Shown piece after piece: positions 28,113 through 36,626 of a stretch of 64,000 bases of DNA (positions within the stretch are counted from its first letter, which is position 1; each line of letters begins with the position of its first letter). Both the position numbers and the translations under genes were made by a program. The stretch lies in assembly GCA_900472925.1 (NCBI GenBank), contig UCJU01000025.1, forward strand, positions 22,244 through 86,243, written 5' to 3'. The notes under the pieces are model-generated. The model had not been told where the DNA came from and did not search any database. It saw only the letters and a list, made by a program, of their open reading frames with translations. Source of the DNA: Hyphomicrobiales bacterium. Its GTDB lineage: Bacteria; Pseudomonadota; Alphaproteobacteria; Rhizobiales; Rhizobiaceae.

Positions 28113-30467
28113 ATGACCGACCAGCCATCGTCGTCCGATTTCATCCAGGCCAGCCGTGTTTTGAAGGTGAAGTCCCCGCTCGGCGAAGACCAGTTGCTAC
28201 CGGAGCGGATGGTGATCAACGAGGGTGTCTCGCAACTCTTCGAAATACAGCTGAATGTCCGTGCCAAGAAGGAATCGGTGAAGCCGGAAGAACTGATCGG
28301 CCGGCTCATCGATGTGTCGGTTGAGGTGAGCCAAGGTGATGGCGAGGATGGAAGCGGGGTCCGCCGTCCGTTCAACGGTCTGGTGACCGATCTTCATGAA
28401 GGCCCGCCCGTCAGCCGTGGGCTTCGTTCCTACGCCATGACGATCCGCCCACAGATGTGGTTGCTGTCGCGCCGCTCCGATTGCCGCATCTGGATGGACA
28501 AGACATCGATCGATATTGTCGAGACGTTGTTTTCTGAACACGGCATTCCAGCACCGGATACGTCGGGTGTCATTTCACCGCCACCGGTGCAGCATTACAG
28601 TACCCAGTTCAACGAGACCGACCTGGACTACTTGTTACGCCGTTTTGAAGAGGACGGTCTTTTCTACTTTTTTAGCCATGAAGATGGTTCTCACAAGCTG
28701 CATGTGGCTGATACCGCCAATGGATGGCTTGGACCATCGCCGTCCGCGCAGGGCGAAGGCAGAGTGAGACTGGCACAGGGTTCGTCGGATCGCAACCACA
28801 TCAACGACTGGGCTCGCCGCTTTTCCTATGTACCGGGCCAGCGTGCAGGTGCCGACTGGAATTTCGAGACGCCGGGCATGGTACCCAGCAATATGACGCC
28901 CTCTTTGGTGCAGATGCCGGATGCGACCAAGCGCGAGCTTTATGAATACCCCGCCCGCATCAAGACGGTGGAAGAGGCCGAGCGCGCCCAGAAGCTGCGG
29001 GCACAATCGATCGAAGCCGACCACGACCGTGTCTTCGGCGGATCGACCTCACGCATTCTCGAAGCAGGTCGCCGCTTCACGCCTTACGAAGTGGCCCATC
29101 CCGAACATGAATATGAAGAGCATGTGATCATCAAGGCGAGCCACACCATCGTGGATCGCTCCTATGAGACCAACAGCAACGAACCGGAATACCGCAACGC
29201 CTTCGAGGCCATTCCCGCTCGGGTTCCGCTGACCCCGCACCGCACGACCAAGCGGCCGAAGATCGAAGGCACACAAGTCGCCATCGTCGCGGGTCCTGAG
29301 GGCGAAGAAATCCACCCGGACCAATACGGCCGCATCAAGCTGTGGTTCCCATGGGACCGCAAGGCGAAGAAGGATGGAACTGATACCTGCTGGGTTCGGG
29401 TCAGTCAGGCATGGGGTGGTGGAACATGGGGTGCGCAGGTCATTCCGCGTATCGGCATGGAAGTGATGGTTGCGTTCGTAGACGGCGATCCGGACCGACC
29501 ACTGGTGACGGGCGTGGTTAACAACCCGAAAAATTCGGTGCCTTACGATCTGCCTGCCAACAAGACGCGCATGGTGTTGCGTTCCAATACGCATAAGGGC
29601 GACGGCTTCAATGAAATCACCTTCGAGGACGAGGCAGGCAAGGAGAACCAGTTCTTCCATGCCCAGAAGGACCAGACGACACGCGTTCTCAACGACCGCA
29701 CCAAGCGCATCGACCGACACGAAGTGGCTTCAGTGGGTGGCAACCGTGCCGTCGAAGTCTCCGGCAACCAGAAGCACGAGATCGGTGGCTCCGTGAACAC
29801 CGTCGTTGGCGGCACTGGACCGATGGCCATGATGGCTATGGCAGGTGTACAGGCGCTCTCAGGCCAAACGGCAGGGCTTCTCAGTCAGGCGGCTCAGATT
29901 GCAGGCGGCGGTGGACCTGGCATTTCGGCCTTTGCCACAACACTTGCATCATCGGCCCTCGGTTTCCTCGGCGCTGGTGGAATGTCGTCACGCGAGGGCG
30001 TTGTTTCTGGCACAAGCCCGCGCTCTGATGCGGGTACGGCGCTTGCTGGCTCTGGCACTGGTGTTGGATCGGATGCATCTGGCCTTTTCCCCCTCCCCGG
30101 CATCATGAACACGATCGTTGGCAGTTTCAAATCTGACAGTGTTGGCGTCGCCCGGGCAGAGCAAGTAGGCGTTTCAAAGGTTACAAATGTTGGTAAGACA
30201 TTTATTGAAGTCGTGGGGAAAATAAAAAAACTTTTGGTGGGAGGCCGTTACGAAGTCACCGTCGATGACGTGATCTTCTCAAGGTCAAAGAAGGTAATAA
30301 CCGTAGGATCTGAGAAAATTGTGCTCGCTACTCCTGGCGGCGTTATCGAGCTCGATCAAAAGGGTATCAGCATCCGCGGAAAAAAAATAATCATAAAGGG
30401 CGACAAGATTGAGTTCCTTAAGGGTAGCGATGGTTGCGAAGCCAACAGCCCGTTCATGAAAGAATAG
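28113..30467 (+). CDS. vgrG: T6SS spike protein VgrG with variable C terminus
   Basis: A 784-residue spike protein. Residues about 1-560 are the conserved VgrG body (gp27/gp5-like; SQAWGGGTWGAQVIPRIGMEVMV and FVDGDPDRPLVTGVVNNPKN are clear). Then comes a Gly/Ala/Ser-rich stretch (about 570-680) and a C-terminal beta-strand repeat region rich in Lys, Val and Ile (DUF2345-like). From about base 30170 the DNA turns visibly AT-rich, so the tail has a different origin from the body. Variable VgrG tails dictate which adaptor and effector are loaded, and the adaptor gene follows immediately. GGAG precedes the start. Confidence 0.95.
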   Translation: MTDQPSSSDFIQASRVLKVKSPLGEDQLLPERMVINEGVSQLFEIQLNVRAKKESVKPEELIGRLIDVSVEVSQGDGEDGSGVRRPFNGLVTDLHEGPPVSRGLRSYAMTIRPQMWLLSRRSDCRIWMDKTSIDIVETLFSEHGIPAPDTSGVISPPPVQHYSTQFNETDLDYLLRRFEEDGLFYFFSHEDGSHKLHVADTANGWLGPSPSAQGEGRVRLAQGSSDRNHINDWARRFSYVPGQRAGADWNFETPGMVPSNMTPSLVQMPDATKRELYEYPARIKTVEEAERAQKLRAQSIEADHDRVFGGSTSRILEAGRRFTPYEVAHPEHEYEEHVIIKASHTIVDRSYETNSNEPEYRNAFEAIPARVPLTPHRTTKRPKIEGTQVAIVAGPEGEEIHPDQYGRIKLWFPWDRKAKKDGTDTCWVRVSQAWGGGTWGAQVIPRIGMEVMVAFVDGDPDRPLVTGVVNNPKNSVPYDLPANKTRMVLRSNTHKGDGFNEITFEDEAGKENQFFHAQKDQTTRVLNDRTKRIDRHEVASVGGNRAVEVSGNQKHEIGGSVNTVVGGTGPMAMMAMAGVQALSGQTAGLLSQAAQIAGGGGPGISAFATTLASSALGFLGAGGMSSREGVVSGTSPRSDAGTALAGSGTGVGSDASGLFPLPGIMNTIVGSFKSDSVGVARAEQVGVSKVTNVGKTFIEVVGKIKKLLVGGRYEVTVDDVIFSRSKKVITVGSEKIVLATPGGVIELDQKGISIRGKKIIIKGDKIEFLKGSDGCEANSPFMKE

Positions 30468-30483
30468 GACGGGAGATAGAGCA

Positions 30484-31056
30484 TTGGCTCAAGGCAATGA
30501 AAGCGAAGACCGGACTGTTGTCCGAAATCTCGACAAGGCCTACGCTATTGTCGATGCATCTCAAGCATTCGATATAATCTACCAGCTTGAAGGCCTCGGA
30601 TGCAGATTTGAGCCAGTATTTGGAAATGGTAAAAAGGATTATGAAGCCCAAACACCATATTTGGTCTATCTGAATGAACATTCTTCAGAGACTGAATGGT
30701 TTTTTACCGAGGCTTTTGGAAACAATTGGGGCGTAGTCATCGTCACCCCAGACGAAATTCCAGTCATCCTTCGAGACATCAAGAAAGTTGTTTGGGGGAG
30801 AATGTTCAACGCAACCAAGGCACTGCTCCGTGTCTATAGGCCGCTAGTGCTGAACAGCTTAATTCCAGCAATAAGCGCCGAAAAACAGAGAACACTTATT
30901 GGCGGGAAAGTCATCTACGCAGAGGATAGCCTCGGTCAGTTCTCGCTTAGATACCAAATGTCAAACGGTGTATTGCAGATCGCGAAAATATCCAAACCAG
31001 ATCTGAAACGCGAAATTTTTGCTTCCACTTTTGGAGACAATCATGGGCCTCGATAA
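30484..31056 (+). CDS. DUF4123 T6SS effector adaptor (Tap/TEC)
   Basis: A 190-residue protein starting at TTG (30484) with GGGAGA upstream. The pattern AYAIVDASQAFDI, then SSETEWFFTEAFGNNWGVVIVTP, then FRDIKKVVWGRMF and VLRVYRPLVLNSLIP is that of DUF4123 adaptor chaperones, which load a specific effector on the VgrG tip. Its position right after vgrG and right before a candidate effector (the genes overlap by 14 bases) says it serves that effector. Confidence 0.88.
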   Translation: MAQGNESEDRTVVRNLDKAYAIVDASQAFDIIYQLEGLGCRFEPVFGNGKKDYEAQTPYLVYLNEHSSETEWFFTEAFGNNWGVVIVTPDEIPVILRDIKKVVWGRMFNATKALLRVYRPLVLNSLIPAISAEKQRTLIGGKVIYAEDSLGQFSLRYQMSNGVLQIAKISKPDLKREIFASTFGDNHGPR

Positions 31057-31588
31057 AAAGGTATGGGAAACTGTAAACAGCAGTGGCCTGAAGAAGAAGT
31101 TGAAAAATTGTCGAACGACGATTTGTGAATGTATCCAAGAGTTTCTTGAAAATGGCATGAACGATCCTCACCACGGATTGCCAAATCGCTTTAGCAGGAT
31201 GTTGGCAGACAATGCCGTGTCATCTGGAATAGAAGCTCATAAAACCCAGATCGAAGCTCAGCAACGAGGTATGCAGGAAGCATTGAGAATGTACGATGAC
31301 AACGGATGCCCTCCGGGAGGTAAGCCTGCACGGGTAGACGAGTACGCTCGGATGGCTCCTCCAACGCAAGCTGATTGGGAAGCGAAGCACGGACGGCCGA
31401 TGCCAGAGTATTCGACGATGCAGAGGATCGGTTGGGGCGCGGTAGGCGTTGCTGGCATCGTTGCGACAGGGGTCGCTATACTTTCACCTTTTGACGGTCC
31501 ATTTGGGGATGTTGCAGCGGGAGCTGGAACTGCGGCAGCTTGGTCACGCGCTTTTAACTTGGGCCGAACGCTGTCAACTGCATTTTGA
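31043..31588 (+). CDS. Candidate T6SS effector with hydrophobic hairpin
   Basis: A 181-residue protein from the ATG at 31043 (GGAGA before it), overlapping the adaptor gene by 14 bases. The N-terminal half is charged and helical. A middle block has C-P-P-G-G-K-P and a run of Tyr, Trp and Pro. The C-terminal third is a hydrophobic glycine-rich segment (IGWGAVGVAGIVATGVAIL, then an FDGPFGDVAAGAGTAAA stretch). Position after a DUF4123 gene makes it the expected cargo. The hydrophobic hairpin suggests a membrane-acting toxin or a translocation domain without a catalytic part. I recognise no enzymatic motif. Confidence 0.75.
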   Translation: MGLDKKVWETVNSSGLKKKLKNCRTTICECIQEFLENGMNDPHHGLPNRFSRMLADNAVSSGIEAHKTQIEAQQRGMQEALRMYDDNGCPPGGKPARVDEYARMAPPTQADWEAKHGRPMPEYSTMQRIGWGAVGVAGIVATGVAILSPFDGPFGDVAAGAGTAAAWSRAFNLGRTLSTAF

Positions 31589-31610
31589 TCAAGCTTGAAA
31601 GAAGCGTATT

Positions 31611-32297
31611 TTGAAAAACACGGGTCAATTTGAGAGAGAAAGCATTCTTTGGGAGGAAGCAATCAGTCTTGCTTCTTTCAACGGAATGCAGCCCATATGG
31701 GATATCGTACTGGATGGAAATCCAGATACGGGATTAATTAAAGTTGAGGCGAGAAAATGGATTGACTCCAGAAATAAGAACTATGATTTTTTTAAGAATA
31801 ATTTGCGTCAAAATCGGCAGATTAGTTTCAATGAATTTATTGAAAATTATTTCGAATCTATTGCTGCTTCGCGATCAGATATCGACGATATACTTTCCAT
31901 ATTTTTTATCATTCCTCAAAGATCGGCAAAAATTAAGAAATTCTTGTCCGAAAGGTTCCATTGCAATGACATATCCGCTGAACTACTAAAGCACCGGAAC
32001 GCGACCTCAGATAGTCGGCTGGTAGAGCTCATTGATAAGTTTGAAGTGCCTATCGCGATGGATGGATCGGACGAATGGGAGAGAGCCTTCATACACACCA
32101 AAACTCTGGACCCGTTTGTTGATCTGAGCTACCCGGTATATCGCGGCTATTTGCGGAAAAGCCAACATCGCTCAGTACGAAAGTTAGTTCGCGAGTCTCA
32201 GTTCGATCTGTCTACAATGGATACACTGGTGGCTGAATATGAAGCTGAATTTGGTAAATTACCGAATCACCAACTATGGAGGGATCTGACCATATGA
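31611..32297 (+). CDS. Unknown protein in effector cassette, candidate immunity
   Basis: A 228-residue AT-rich gene starting at TTG (31611), 22 bases after the candidate effector. It looks alpha-helical, with no signal peptide or clear transmembrane helix and no motif I recognise. Its stop overlaps the next start as ATGA. Genes directly after a T6SS effector are most often immunity genes; that is the only basis for the functional guess. Confidence 0.7.
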   Translation: MKNTGQFERESILWEEAISLASFNGMQPIWDIVLDGNPDTGLIKVEARKWIDSRNKNYDFFKNNLRQNRQISFNEFIENYFESIAASRSDIDDILSIFFIIPQRSAKIKKFLSERFHCNDISAELLKHRNATSDSRLVELIDKFEVPIAMDGSDEWERAFIHTKTLDPFVDLSYPVYRGYLRKSQHRSVRKLVRESQFDLSTMDTLVAEYEAEFGKLPNHQLWRDLTI

Positions 32298-33037
32298 TTG
32301 GCGGACGAGACCTTGGCCAAATGCTTGCGGTATTTGCACTGAGCTATTCAGACGATCTTTTCGAGACGTCGTTCCTCAACATTAAAGAGAAACAGCTGTT
32401 CAGGACTCATTGTCGGTTAGCACTAGATTCCATTTCGGAAGCCGAATTCGATCCTAGTTTTTATACTTGGACGGTCGACTTGAACGGAATTGTTAAGAGC
32501 TTTCGCAATTCCTATTTTGGTGTGGCGTCGGAGAAAGACGGGAGTGCACTTATATGGTGGATCAAGAACGGTTACAATGGGATCTATTCGCCTGACTTGC
32601 TGCTTAATCTTTGGGACAGCACGCTACATTGGGCTAAACACAATGATGTGTGGGCTGAGACCATCGATTCAGCACTAGTTGAACGCACAAAGGCGTTTTT
32701 GTGGAAGGTTTCGCACGAGCGGCGATCTGACAAGCATATGGCCATTATCGAGAAAGTCCGTGATCACGAAGACACAGACGCTGACGGGAGGATTAAAACA
32801 AAAGTCCATCTCGATTTCTACGATGATTTTGTGGACCCTCTTTTATTATTCACCTGTATGAGAGGTCAGTTTATTTTTCTTAAAAGTCTGAATGAGAACC
32901 GCGACGACAGTCAGCTTATAGAAACCCTGAATCGCCTTCCAAGGGAGTGGGTTCGAGCTGAGGGCCATAAATACAAAGATCACGATTATAATGGCGTGGC
33001 GGAACACGCGTCGATTGCAGGCCTGCTCAATGCTTAA
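32294..33037 (+). CDS. Unknown protein in effector cassette
   Basis: A 247-residue protein. The ATG at 32294 overlaps the previous stop (ATGA) and has GGAGGG ten bases upstream, better than an in-frame ATG at 32276. It is rich in Trp, Phe, His and Asp (SALIWWIKNGYNG, LWDSTLHWAKHNDVW) with a short acidic stretch (DHEDTDADGR). I recognise no family. Translational coupling to the preceding gene suggests the two products act together, possibly as immunity or as a second toxin pair. Confidence 0.7.
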   Translation: MIGGRDLGQMLAVFALSYSDDLFETSFLNIKEKQLFRTHCRLALDSISEAEFDPSFYTWTVDLNGIVKSFRNSYFGVASEKDGSALIWWIKNGYNGIYSPDLLLNLWDSTLHWAKHNDVWAETIDSALVERTKAFLWKVSHERRSDKHMAIIEKVRDHEDTDADGRIKTKVHLDFYDDFVDPLLLFTCMRGQFIFLKSLNENRDDSQLIETLNRLPREWVRAEGHKYKDHDYNGVAEHASIAGLLNA

Positions 33038-33398
33038 TTTAGAGGATTACGAATTAGGTGCAGCTGAGCGGAGACTTTTCGCTGATGAGTTCAAAGCTTT
33101 GGCCAAAAAATATGGCTCAGTAGCGGCTGGATCTGATGCGGAAAAATATGGACATCTTGTTCTTCGCTGTATCACCATGCGATGCCGTAAAAACGGGATA
33201 TTGGACATTAGAAACATCGAGAAATTTCTGGATGTATTTTTGCGCGATTCCTTAAGTGAAGGTGAAGCACATCGACTGATGACGATTGTCTCAGATCCGG
33301 TACGTAGCGAAGATGCCAAAATGGCTGAGCTACGGAAACAGTTTTTCGGTGAGAAGCCATCGGCAGAGGACGGCTTTAGGATTTGGAAAATGCCATAA
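33030..33398 (+). CDS. Small unknown protein in effector cassette
   Basis: A 122-residue helical, highly charged protein (ERRLFADEFKALAKKYG near the N terminus). The ATG at 33030 overlaps the previous gene by 8 bases. No family is recognised. It is the last gene of the AT-rich cassette; base composition rises again at the PAAR gene 42 bases downstream. Confidence 0.65.
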   Translation: MLNLEDYELGAAERRLFADEFKALAKKYGSVAAGSDAEKYGHLVLRCITMRCRKNGILDIRNIEKFLDVFLRDSLSEGEAHRLMTIVSDPVRSEDAKMAELRKQFFGEKPSAEDGFRIWKMP

Positions 33399-33440
33399 GG
33401 CATATAAACCTGCAAAAATCGATAAATAAGGTGATTTAAG

Positions 33441-33746
33441 ATGGTAGGCTCCTCAGTCACATTGAAAGGCCATATGCATGTTTGCCCGGTGGTCGATCCC
33501 GGCCCAAAGCCGCATGTCGGCGGCCCTGTCACATCAACGCAGCAGAACTTCGTCACCGTCGACGGTGTGCCTGTGGCCACCGTTGGAGATAGTCTGACCT
33601 GCACGGGCGTTCCAACAACGTCGGATAGAATCACAAGCGGTTCATCAGTCGCCAGCATTCAGGGCAAGAAGATTGCCCGTTTGGGTGATTCCTGCGCGCA
33701 TGGCGGAAAATTGGTCGAAGGCGTTTCTTGGATTACGTTCGAGTGA
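33441..33746 (+). CDS. PAAR-domain spike-tip protein
   Basis: A 101-residue stand-alone PAAR protein. It has the N-terminal HMHVCP, then DPGPKPHVGGPV, G-V-P-V-A-T-V-G-D, TCTG and the C-terminal IARLGDSCAHGG, supplying the His and Cys that bind the tip metal. It caps the VgrG spike. It closes the vgrG-adaptor-effector-PAAR module and has base composition like the structural genes, not like the cassette just upstream. Confidence 0.95.
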   Translation: MVGSSVTLKGHMHVCPVVDPGPKPHVGGPVTSTQQNFVTVDGVPVATVGDSLTCTGVPTTSDRITSGSSVASIQGKKIARLGDSCAHGGKLVEGVSWITFE

Positions 33747-33888
33747 GCGGTGTCTGGATTACCGGCCCTCAGCGGGCGTAATGCACTAGAACTTCTCGAA
33801 AGGTAATCCTTCGAATGGTCGTTGTTTGACGAAAAACTTACAGCCCTCCGAAATCTCAGAGCCAGCATCGCAGTTCCAAGAAAACGAC

Positions 33889-34416
33889 ATGTACGCCATC
33901 AACCGGGTTGATGCCGATCGCCACGGTCAGAATGCATGGTTAGTCAACTTTTCGCGTGGTGGCAAGACGTTTCAGATGACGTTTAGTGACGGCACATATG
34001 GTGGAGATGAACAGGCGCTAACCGTCGCCGAGGCCTACCGCGATGCAGTTTTGAGCGTCGTTCCGCCTTTGACGAACAGGGATATGCGCATGCAGGTGCG
34101 CAAGAACCGTTCCGCAGGCCGCAGCCTGCCTGGCGTCTATTACGTACAGCCCGGTAAACATTATAAAGACGGCTCTTGGATCGCCCGGATTGAGGTGCAG
34201 GTTGAGGATCAGGGGAATGCCTCTGCAACAAAAAGACGCCGGAAAGCTATCACCCGCACGTTCAACATCGGCAAATACGGTAACGACGAAGCGAGACGGC
34301 TTGCGGAGGAAGAGCGAATCCGCATGGTGCTGGCTGTCGAAAATGGCGACGAACCCGCGCTTCGCAGTCCTGACGCCGTAGCGCTGAATCAGAAATTGAG
34401 CGCTACTGAAGAATGA
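33889..34416 (+). CDS. AP2-like DNA-binding domain protein
   Basis: About 175 residues from the ATG at 33889; a longer version could begin at a TTG at 33826. Two repeats of an AP2/ERF-like fold are suggested: AWLVNFSRGGKTFQMTFSDGTYGGDEQALTVAEAYRD and a second with SWIARIEV...TRTFNIGKYGNDEARRLAEEER. Such domains occur in bacterial DNA-binding proteins and homing-type elements. It lies downstream of PAAR and could be a regulator of the locus, but nothing in the sequence proves that. Confidence 0.65.
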   Translation: MYAINRVDADRHGQNAWLVNFSRGGKTFQMTFSDGTYGGDEQALTVAEAYRDAVLSVVPPLTNRDMRMQVRKNRSAGRSLPGVYYVQPGKHYKDGSWIARIEVQVEDQGNASATKRRRKAITRTFNIGKYGNDEARRLAEEERIRMVLAVENGDEPALRSPDAVALNQKLSATEE

Positions 34417-34519
34417 GTGAGTAGCATCTTACGTTTTGCTCGTTCTGGCAAACAGCTATGGGCCATTTAGTCTCAACTAATTTTCGCTCGAGCAAACGCC
34501 TTGAGGCTCTTTCCGAGAT

Positions 34520-34551
34520 GGTAATCCCCCGGTAAAAACGGGGGGATTACC
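34520..34551. repeat. Perfect 11-bp inverted repeat with C/G runs
   Basis: GGTAATCCCCC (34520-34530) and its exact complement (34541-34551) flank a 10-base spacer in the 228-bp gap between the AP2 gene and the HEAT-like gene. There is no T tract on either side. It could be a terminator for the convergent genes, a protein site, or part of the junction between the T6SS locus and the island to its right. Confidence 0.6.
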
Positions 34552-34644
34552 GTACGGGCAGGGATATATGATTGTGGGCGATCACCACACGACAGACCTA
34601 TAGGGTCGAGGCTTGCATATTGCCCGTCCTCGAAGGAATTACTC

Positions 34645-35289
34645 TCAAGTCGAGGCATCTTTCAACTGTGCTTCAATACTGTCTTCGTGATGAGATTTCG
34701 AAATTCGATCCAGTTGCTTGTGTATCCGCTCAACAACAAGCTTATCTGAGTGGCTTGAGAGGACATGTAAAACGTCGAGGGCAGCACTTTTTATCTCAGG
34801 GTCTATTTTTCTGTCATCCAAGGGTGAGGCTATCTTCCCGAGCGCCCAAATAGCCTTCCGTGAGAGCGCGTCGCCATCGTCTAGTTCCGCCAAGATCGCT
34901 GGCTTTATATCAACCATCTGTCGGAGTGCCTCAATCGTTTTAGGATGCGGAAACTTTTCGAGTTCTGCAACCAAATCTTCGTAGGCACCGTGCCATGTCT
35001 GCGAGAGCATCTCGGCTATAAGGTTCAGTAGACGGTCCACTGAAGCCGAATTTCCCTGCACTGCAATACCAGAAAAAGTGTGTCGGCGTCCCAAAACGGA
35101 TGTAATTGCATCGACCAATGCTTCATTTCGACGGTGACAAGCGACTTCTAAAAGAAGATTTACGTCGTCAACCGTTTTGGCCTTGTCCATGTATTCTGTA
35201 ACTTTAGATTCGTACTCGTCGTATCGCAGATCTTCGGCGGTCATGGATTCTATTATCTGATCGCGGGTCATTTGCTTGAGCCTTTCCAT
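34645..35289 (-). CDS. HEAT-repeat-like protein coupled to recombinase
   Basis: A 214-residue all-helical protein with repeated amphipathic helices (LLLEVACHRRNEALVDAI; FPHPKTIEALRQMVD; LSRKAIWALGKIASP; EIKSAALDVLHVLSSHSD), resembling HEAT repeats. Its start overlaps the stop of the recombinase by one base (TGATG), so it is translationally coupled to it. Function unknown; it may be a partner or an immunity-like factor rather than an enzyme. It is more AT-rich than the recombinase. Confidence 0.7.
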   Translation of the reverse strand: MERLKQMTRDQIIESMTAEDLRYDEYESKVTEYMDKAKTVDDVNLLLEVACHRRNEALVDAITSVLGRRHTFSGIAVQGNSASVDRLLNLIAEMLSQTWHGAYEDLVAELEKFPHPKTIEALRQMVDIKPAILAELDDGDALSRKAIWALGKIASPLDDRKIDPEIKSAALDVLHVLSSHSDKLVVERIHKQLDRISKSHHEDSIEAQLKDAST

Positions 35290-36437
35290 CAGAGCATCCT
35301 AGCGGCACGACCACTGCGCCGTGTAGCATTGTTGTAATAGCTGGAAGCCTGCTGCACCGATCGATGGCGTGATTGCTCCATAGCCTCGGGGAGGGGAATA
35401 CCGCGATTGGCCGCTTCCGTCAGATATCCTGATCTTAGCCCGTGAGCAGAAAACTCCCCCGGCTCCAACCCAGCCATCTGCGCCCGCTGCTTGATAATCG
35501 CATTGACTGACTGCGGATCGATCGCCCGCTTAGACACCGTTCCCCATCTTCCAATCCCCCTGAAGACACTGCCCTTGTCGATCTTCGCCGCCGACATCCA
35601 TGCATAGAGAGCCTCGACCGGCCGACCTGTGAGATAAACGGTATCGTCCTGGTCGCCGCTCGTGGTTTTCGTCCGCCCGAGATGAATGGCAAGAGAGGGG
35701 AGGGAAGGGGCGTCCGGAATCTCGATCGGCGACTCGACGGTCAGTTGCTCCACCCGAAGTCCGGCGATCTCGCTGCGCCGGCGGCCCCCCGACGCAAAGG
35801 CGACCATAAGGATCGCCCGGTCACGCAGATCGCGTAAGCCATCGCTCGCGCATGTGGACAGCAGTTTTGCCAGGACATCACCGGTAACTGCGTTGGCGCT
35901 CTTTCGACGGCGTGTCCTTGGAACCGCACGAATGGCGTGGCGAATGGCCGACTTGAGGGCAGGGGAGGTGAAGGCACCATCGAGGCCGCGCCATTTGGTT
36001 AGTGTCGACCAGTTGGCCAGACGCCGCCGCACGGTGGCTGGCGCATGCGGACCGACTGATTTGAGAAACCCCTGCTTTCGGAGTTTGTTATCCACGTGGG
36101 CTGGCATTCCATGATCTGGATCGATGGTTTTTTTCTCGGGGTCCCAGAGATGATGGGCAACGAATTTGAGTAGCAGGGCTTCGGGCGCCGACCAAGGCAA
36201 GGATTGTCCGGTGGCTGCCAGACCCCAGGCTTCGAGATAGGCAAGATCGGATGTCAGCGCCCTGAGTGTGTTGGCACCCATACCGGCATTGACGAGGTGG
36301 CGCAGGGTCTCGATATCCTGGTCGGTCAGAAGCTCGGCCAGTTCGTCGCGCCGTTCGAGTGGCAGCACGGATGCAATCGTGTCGAGCTCTTTGGCGCGTT
36401 GCTCGATGGAGGTCGGTGATGTTGTCGTTTTTGCCAC
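35289..36437 (-). CDS. Tyrosine recombinase/integrase
   Basis: A 382-residue protein. The catalytic domain has the expected residues: Arg in SGGRRRSEIAGL, a Lys in the beta-hairpin after LAIHLGRTKT, HGLR as the H-x-x-R, a further His in SRHRSVQQ, and the nucleophile in SSYYNN. The N-terminal part (about residues 40-150) is a SAM-like core-binding domain. It appears intact. It may mobilise the neighbouring island or resolve a plasmid; no tRNA or direct repeats marking an attachment site are evident. Confidence 0.9.
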   Translation of the reverse strand: MAKTTTSPTSIEQRAKELDTIASVLPLERRDELAELLTDQDIETLRHLVNAGMGANTLRALTSDLAYLEAWGLAATGQSLPWSAPEALLLKFVAHHLWDPEKKTIDPDHGMPAHVDNKLRKQGFLKSVGPHAPATVRRRLANWSTLTKWRGLDGAFTSPALKSAIRHAIRAVPRTRRRKSANAVTGDVLAKLLSTCASDGLRDLRDRAILMVAFASGGRRRSEIAGLRVEQLTVESPIEIPDAPSLPSLAIHLGRTKTTSGDQDDTVYLTGRPVEALYAWMSAAKIDKGSVFRGIGRWGTVSKRAIDPQSVNAIIKQRAQMAGLEPGEFSAHGLRSGYLTEAANRGIPLPEAMEQSRHRSVQQASSYYNNATRRSGRAARML

Positions 36438-36521
36438 GAAAGCTCCAGAATGGCGGTTTTTTGCGGCCGTTATGGCACGACTTTGCTGCGATTCTGTCTG
36501 ATTTGCGGCTTCATATCAACT

Positions 36522-36550
36522 ACCATCGATAAGGGAGACTTATCGATGGT
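36522..36550. promoter_or_regulatory. Perfect 12-bp inverted repeat in divergent promoter region, candidate operator
   Basis: ACCATCGATAAG (36522-36533) and its exact complement CTTATCGATGGT (36539-36550) are separated by 5 bases in the 189-bp gap between the recombinase and the divergent DUF1612-type gene. Spacing and symmetry fit a dimeric helix-turn-helix operator, possibly for the product of the right-hand gene. Confidence 0.6.
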
Positions 36551-36626
36551 TAGAACCCCAACTGACAATCATACCCACTGGCGAACCCTAAGATATATAT
36601 AGAGTTCGTGTAAGATATCATTTACC

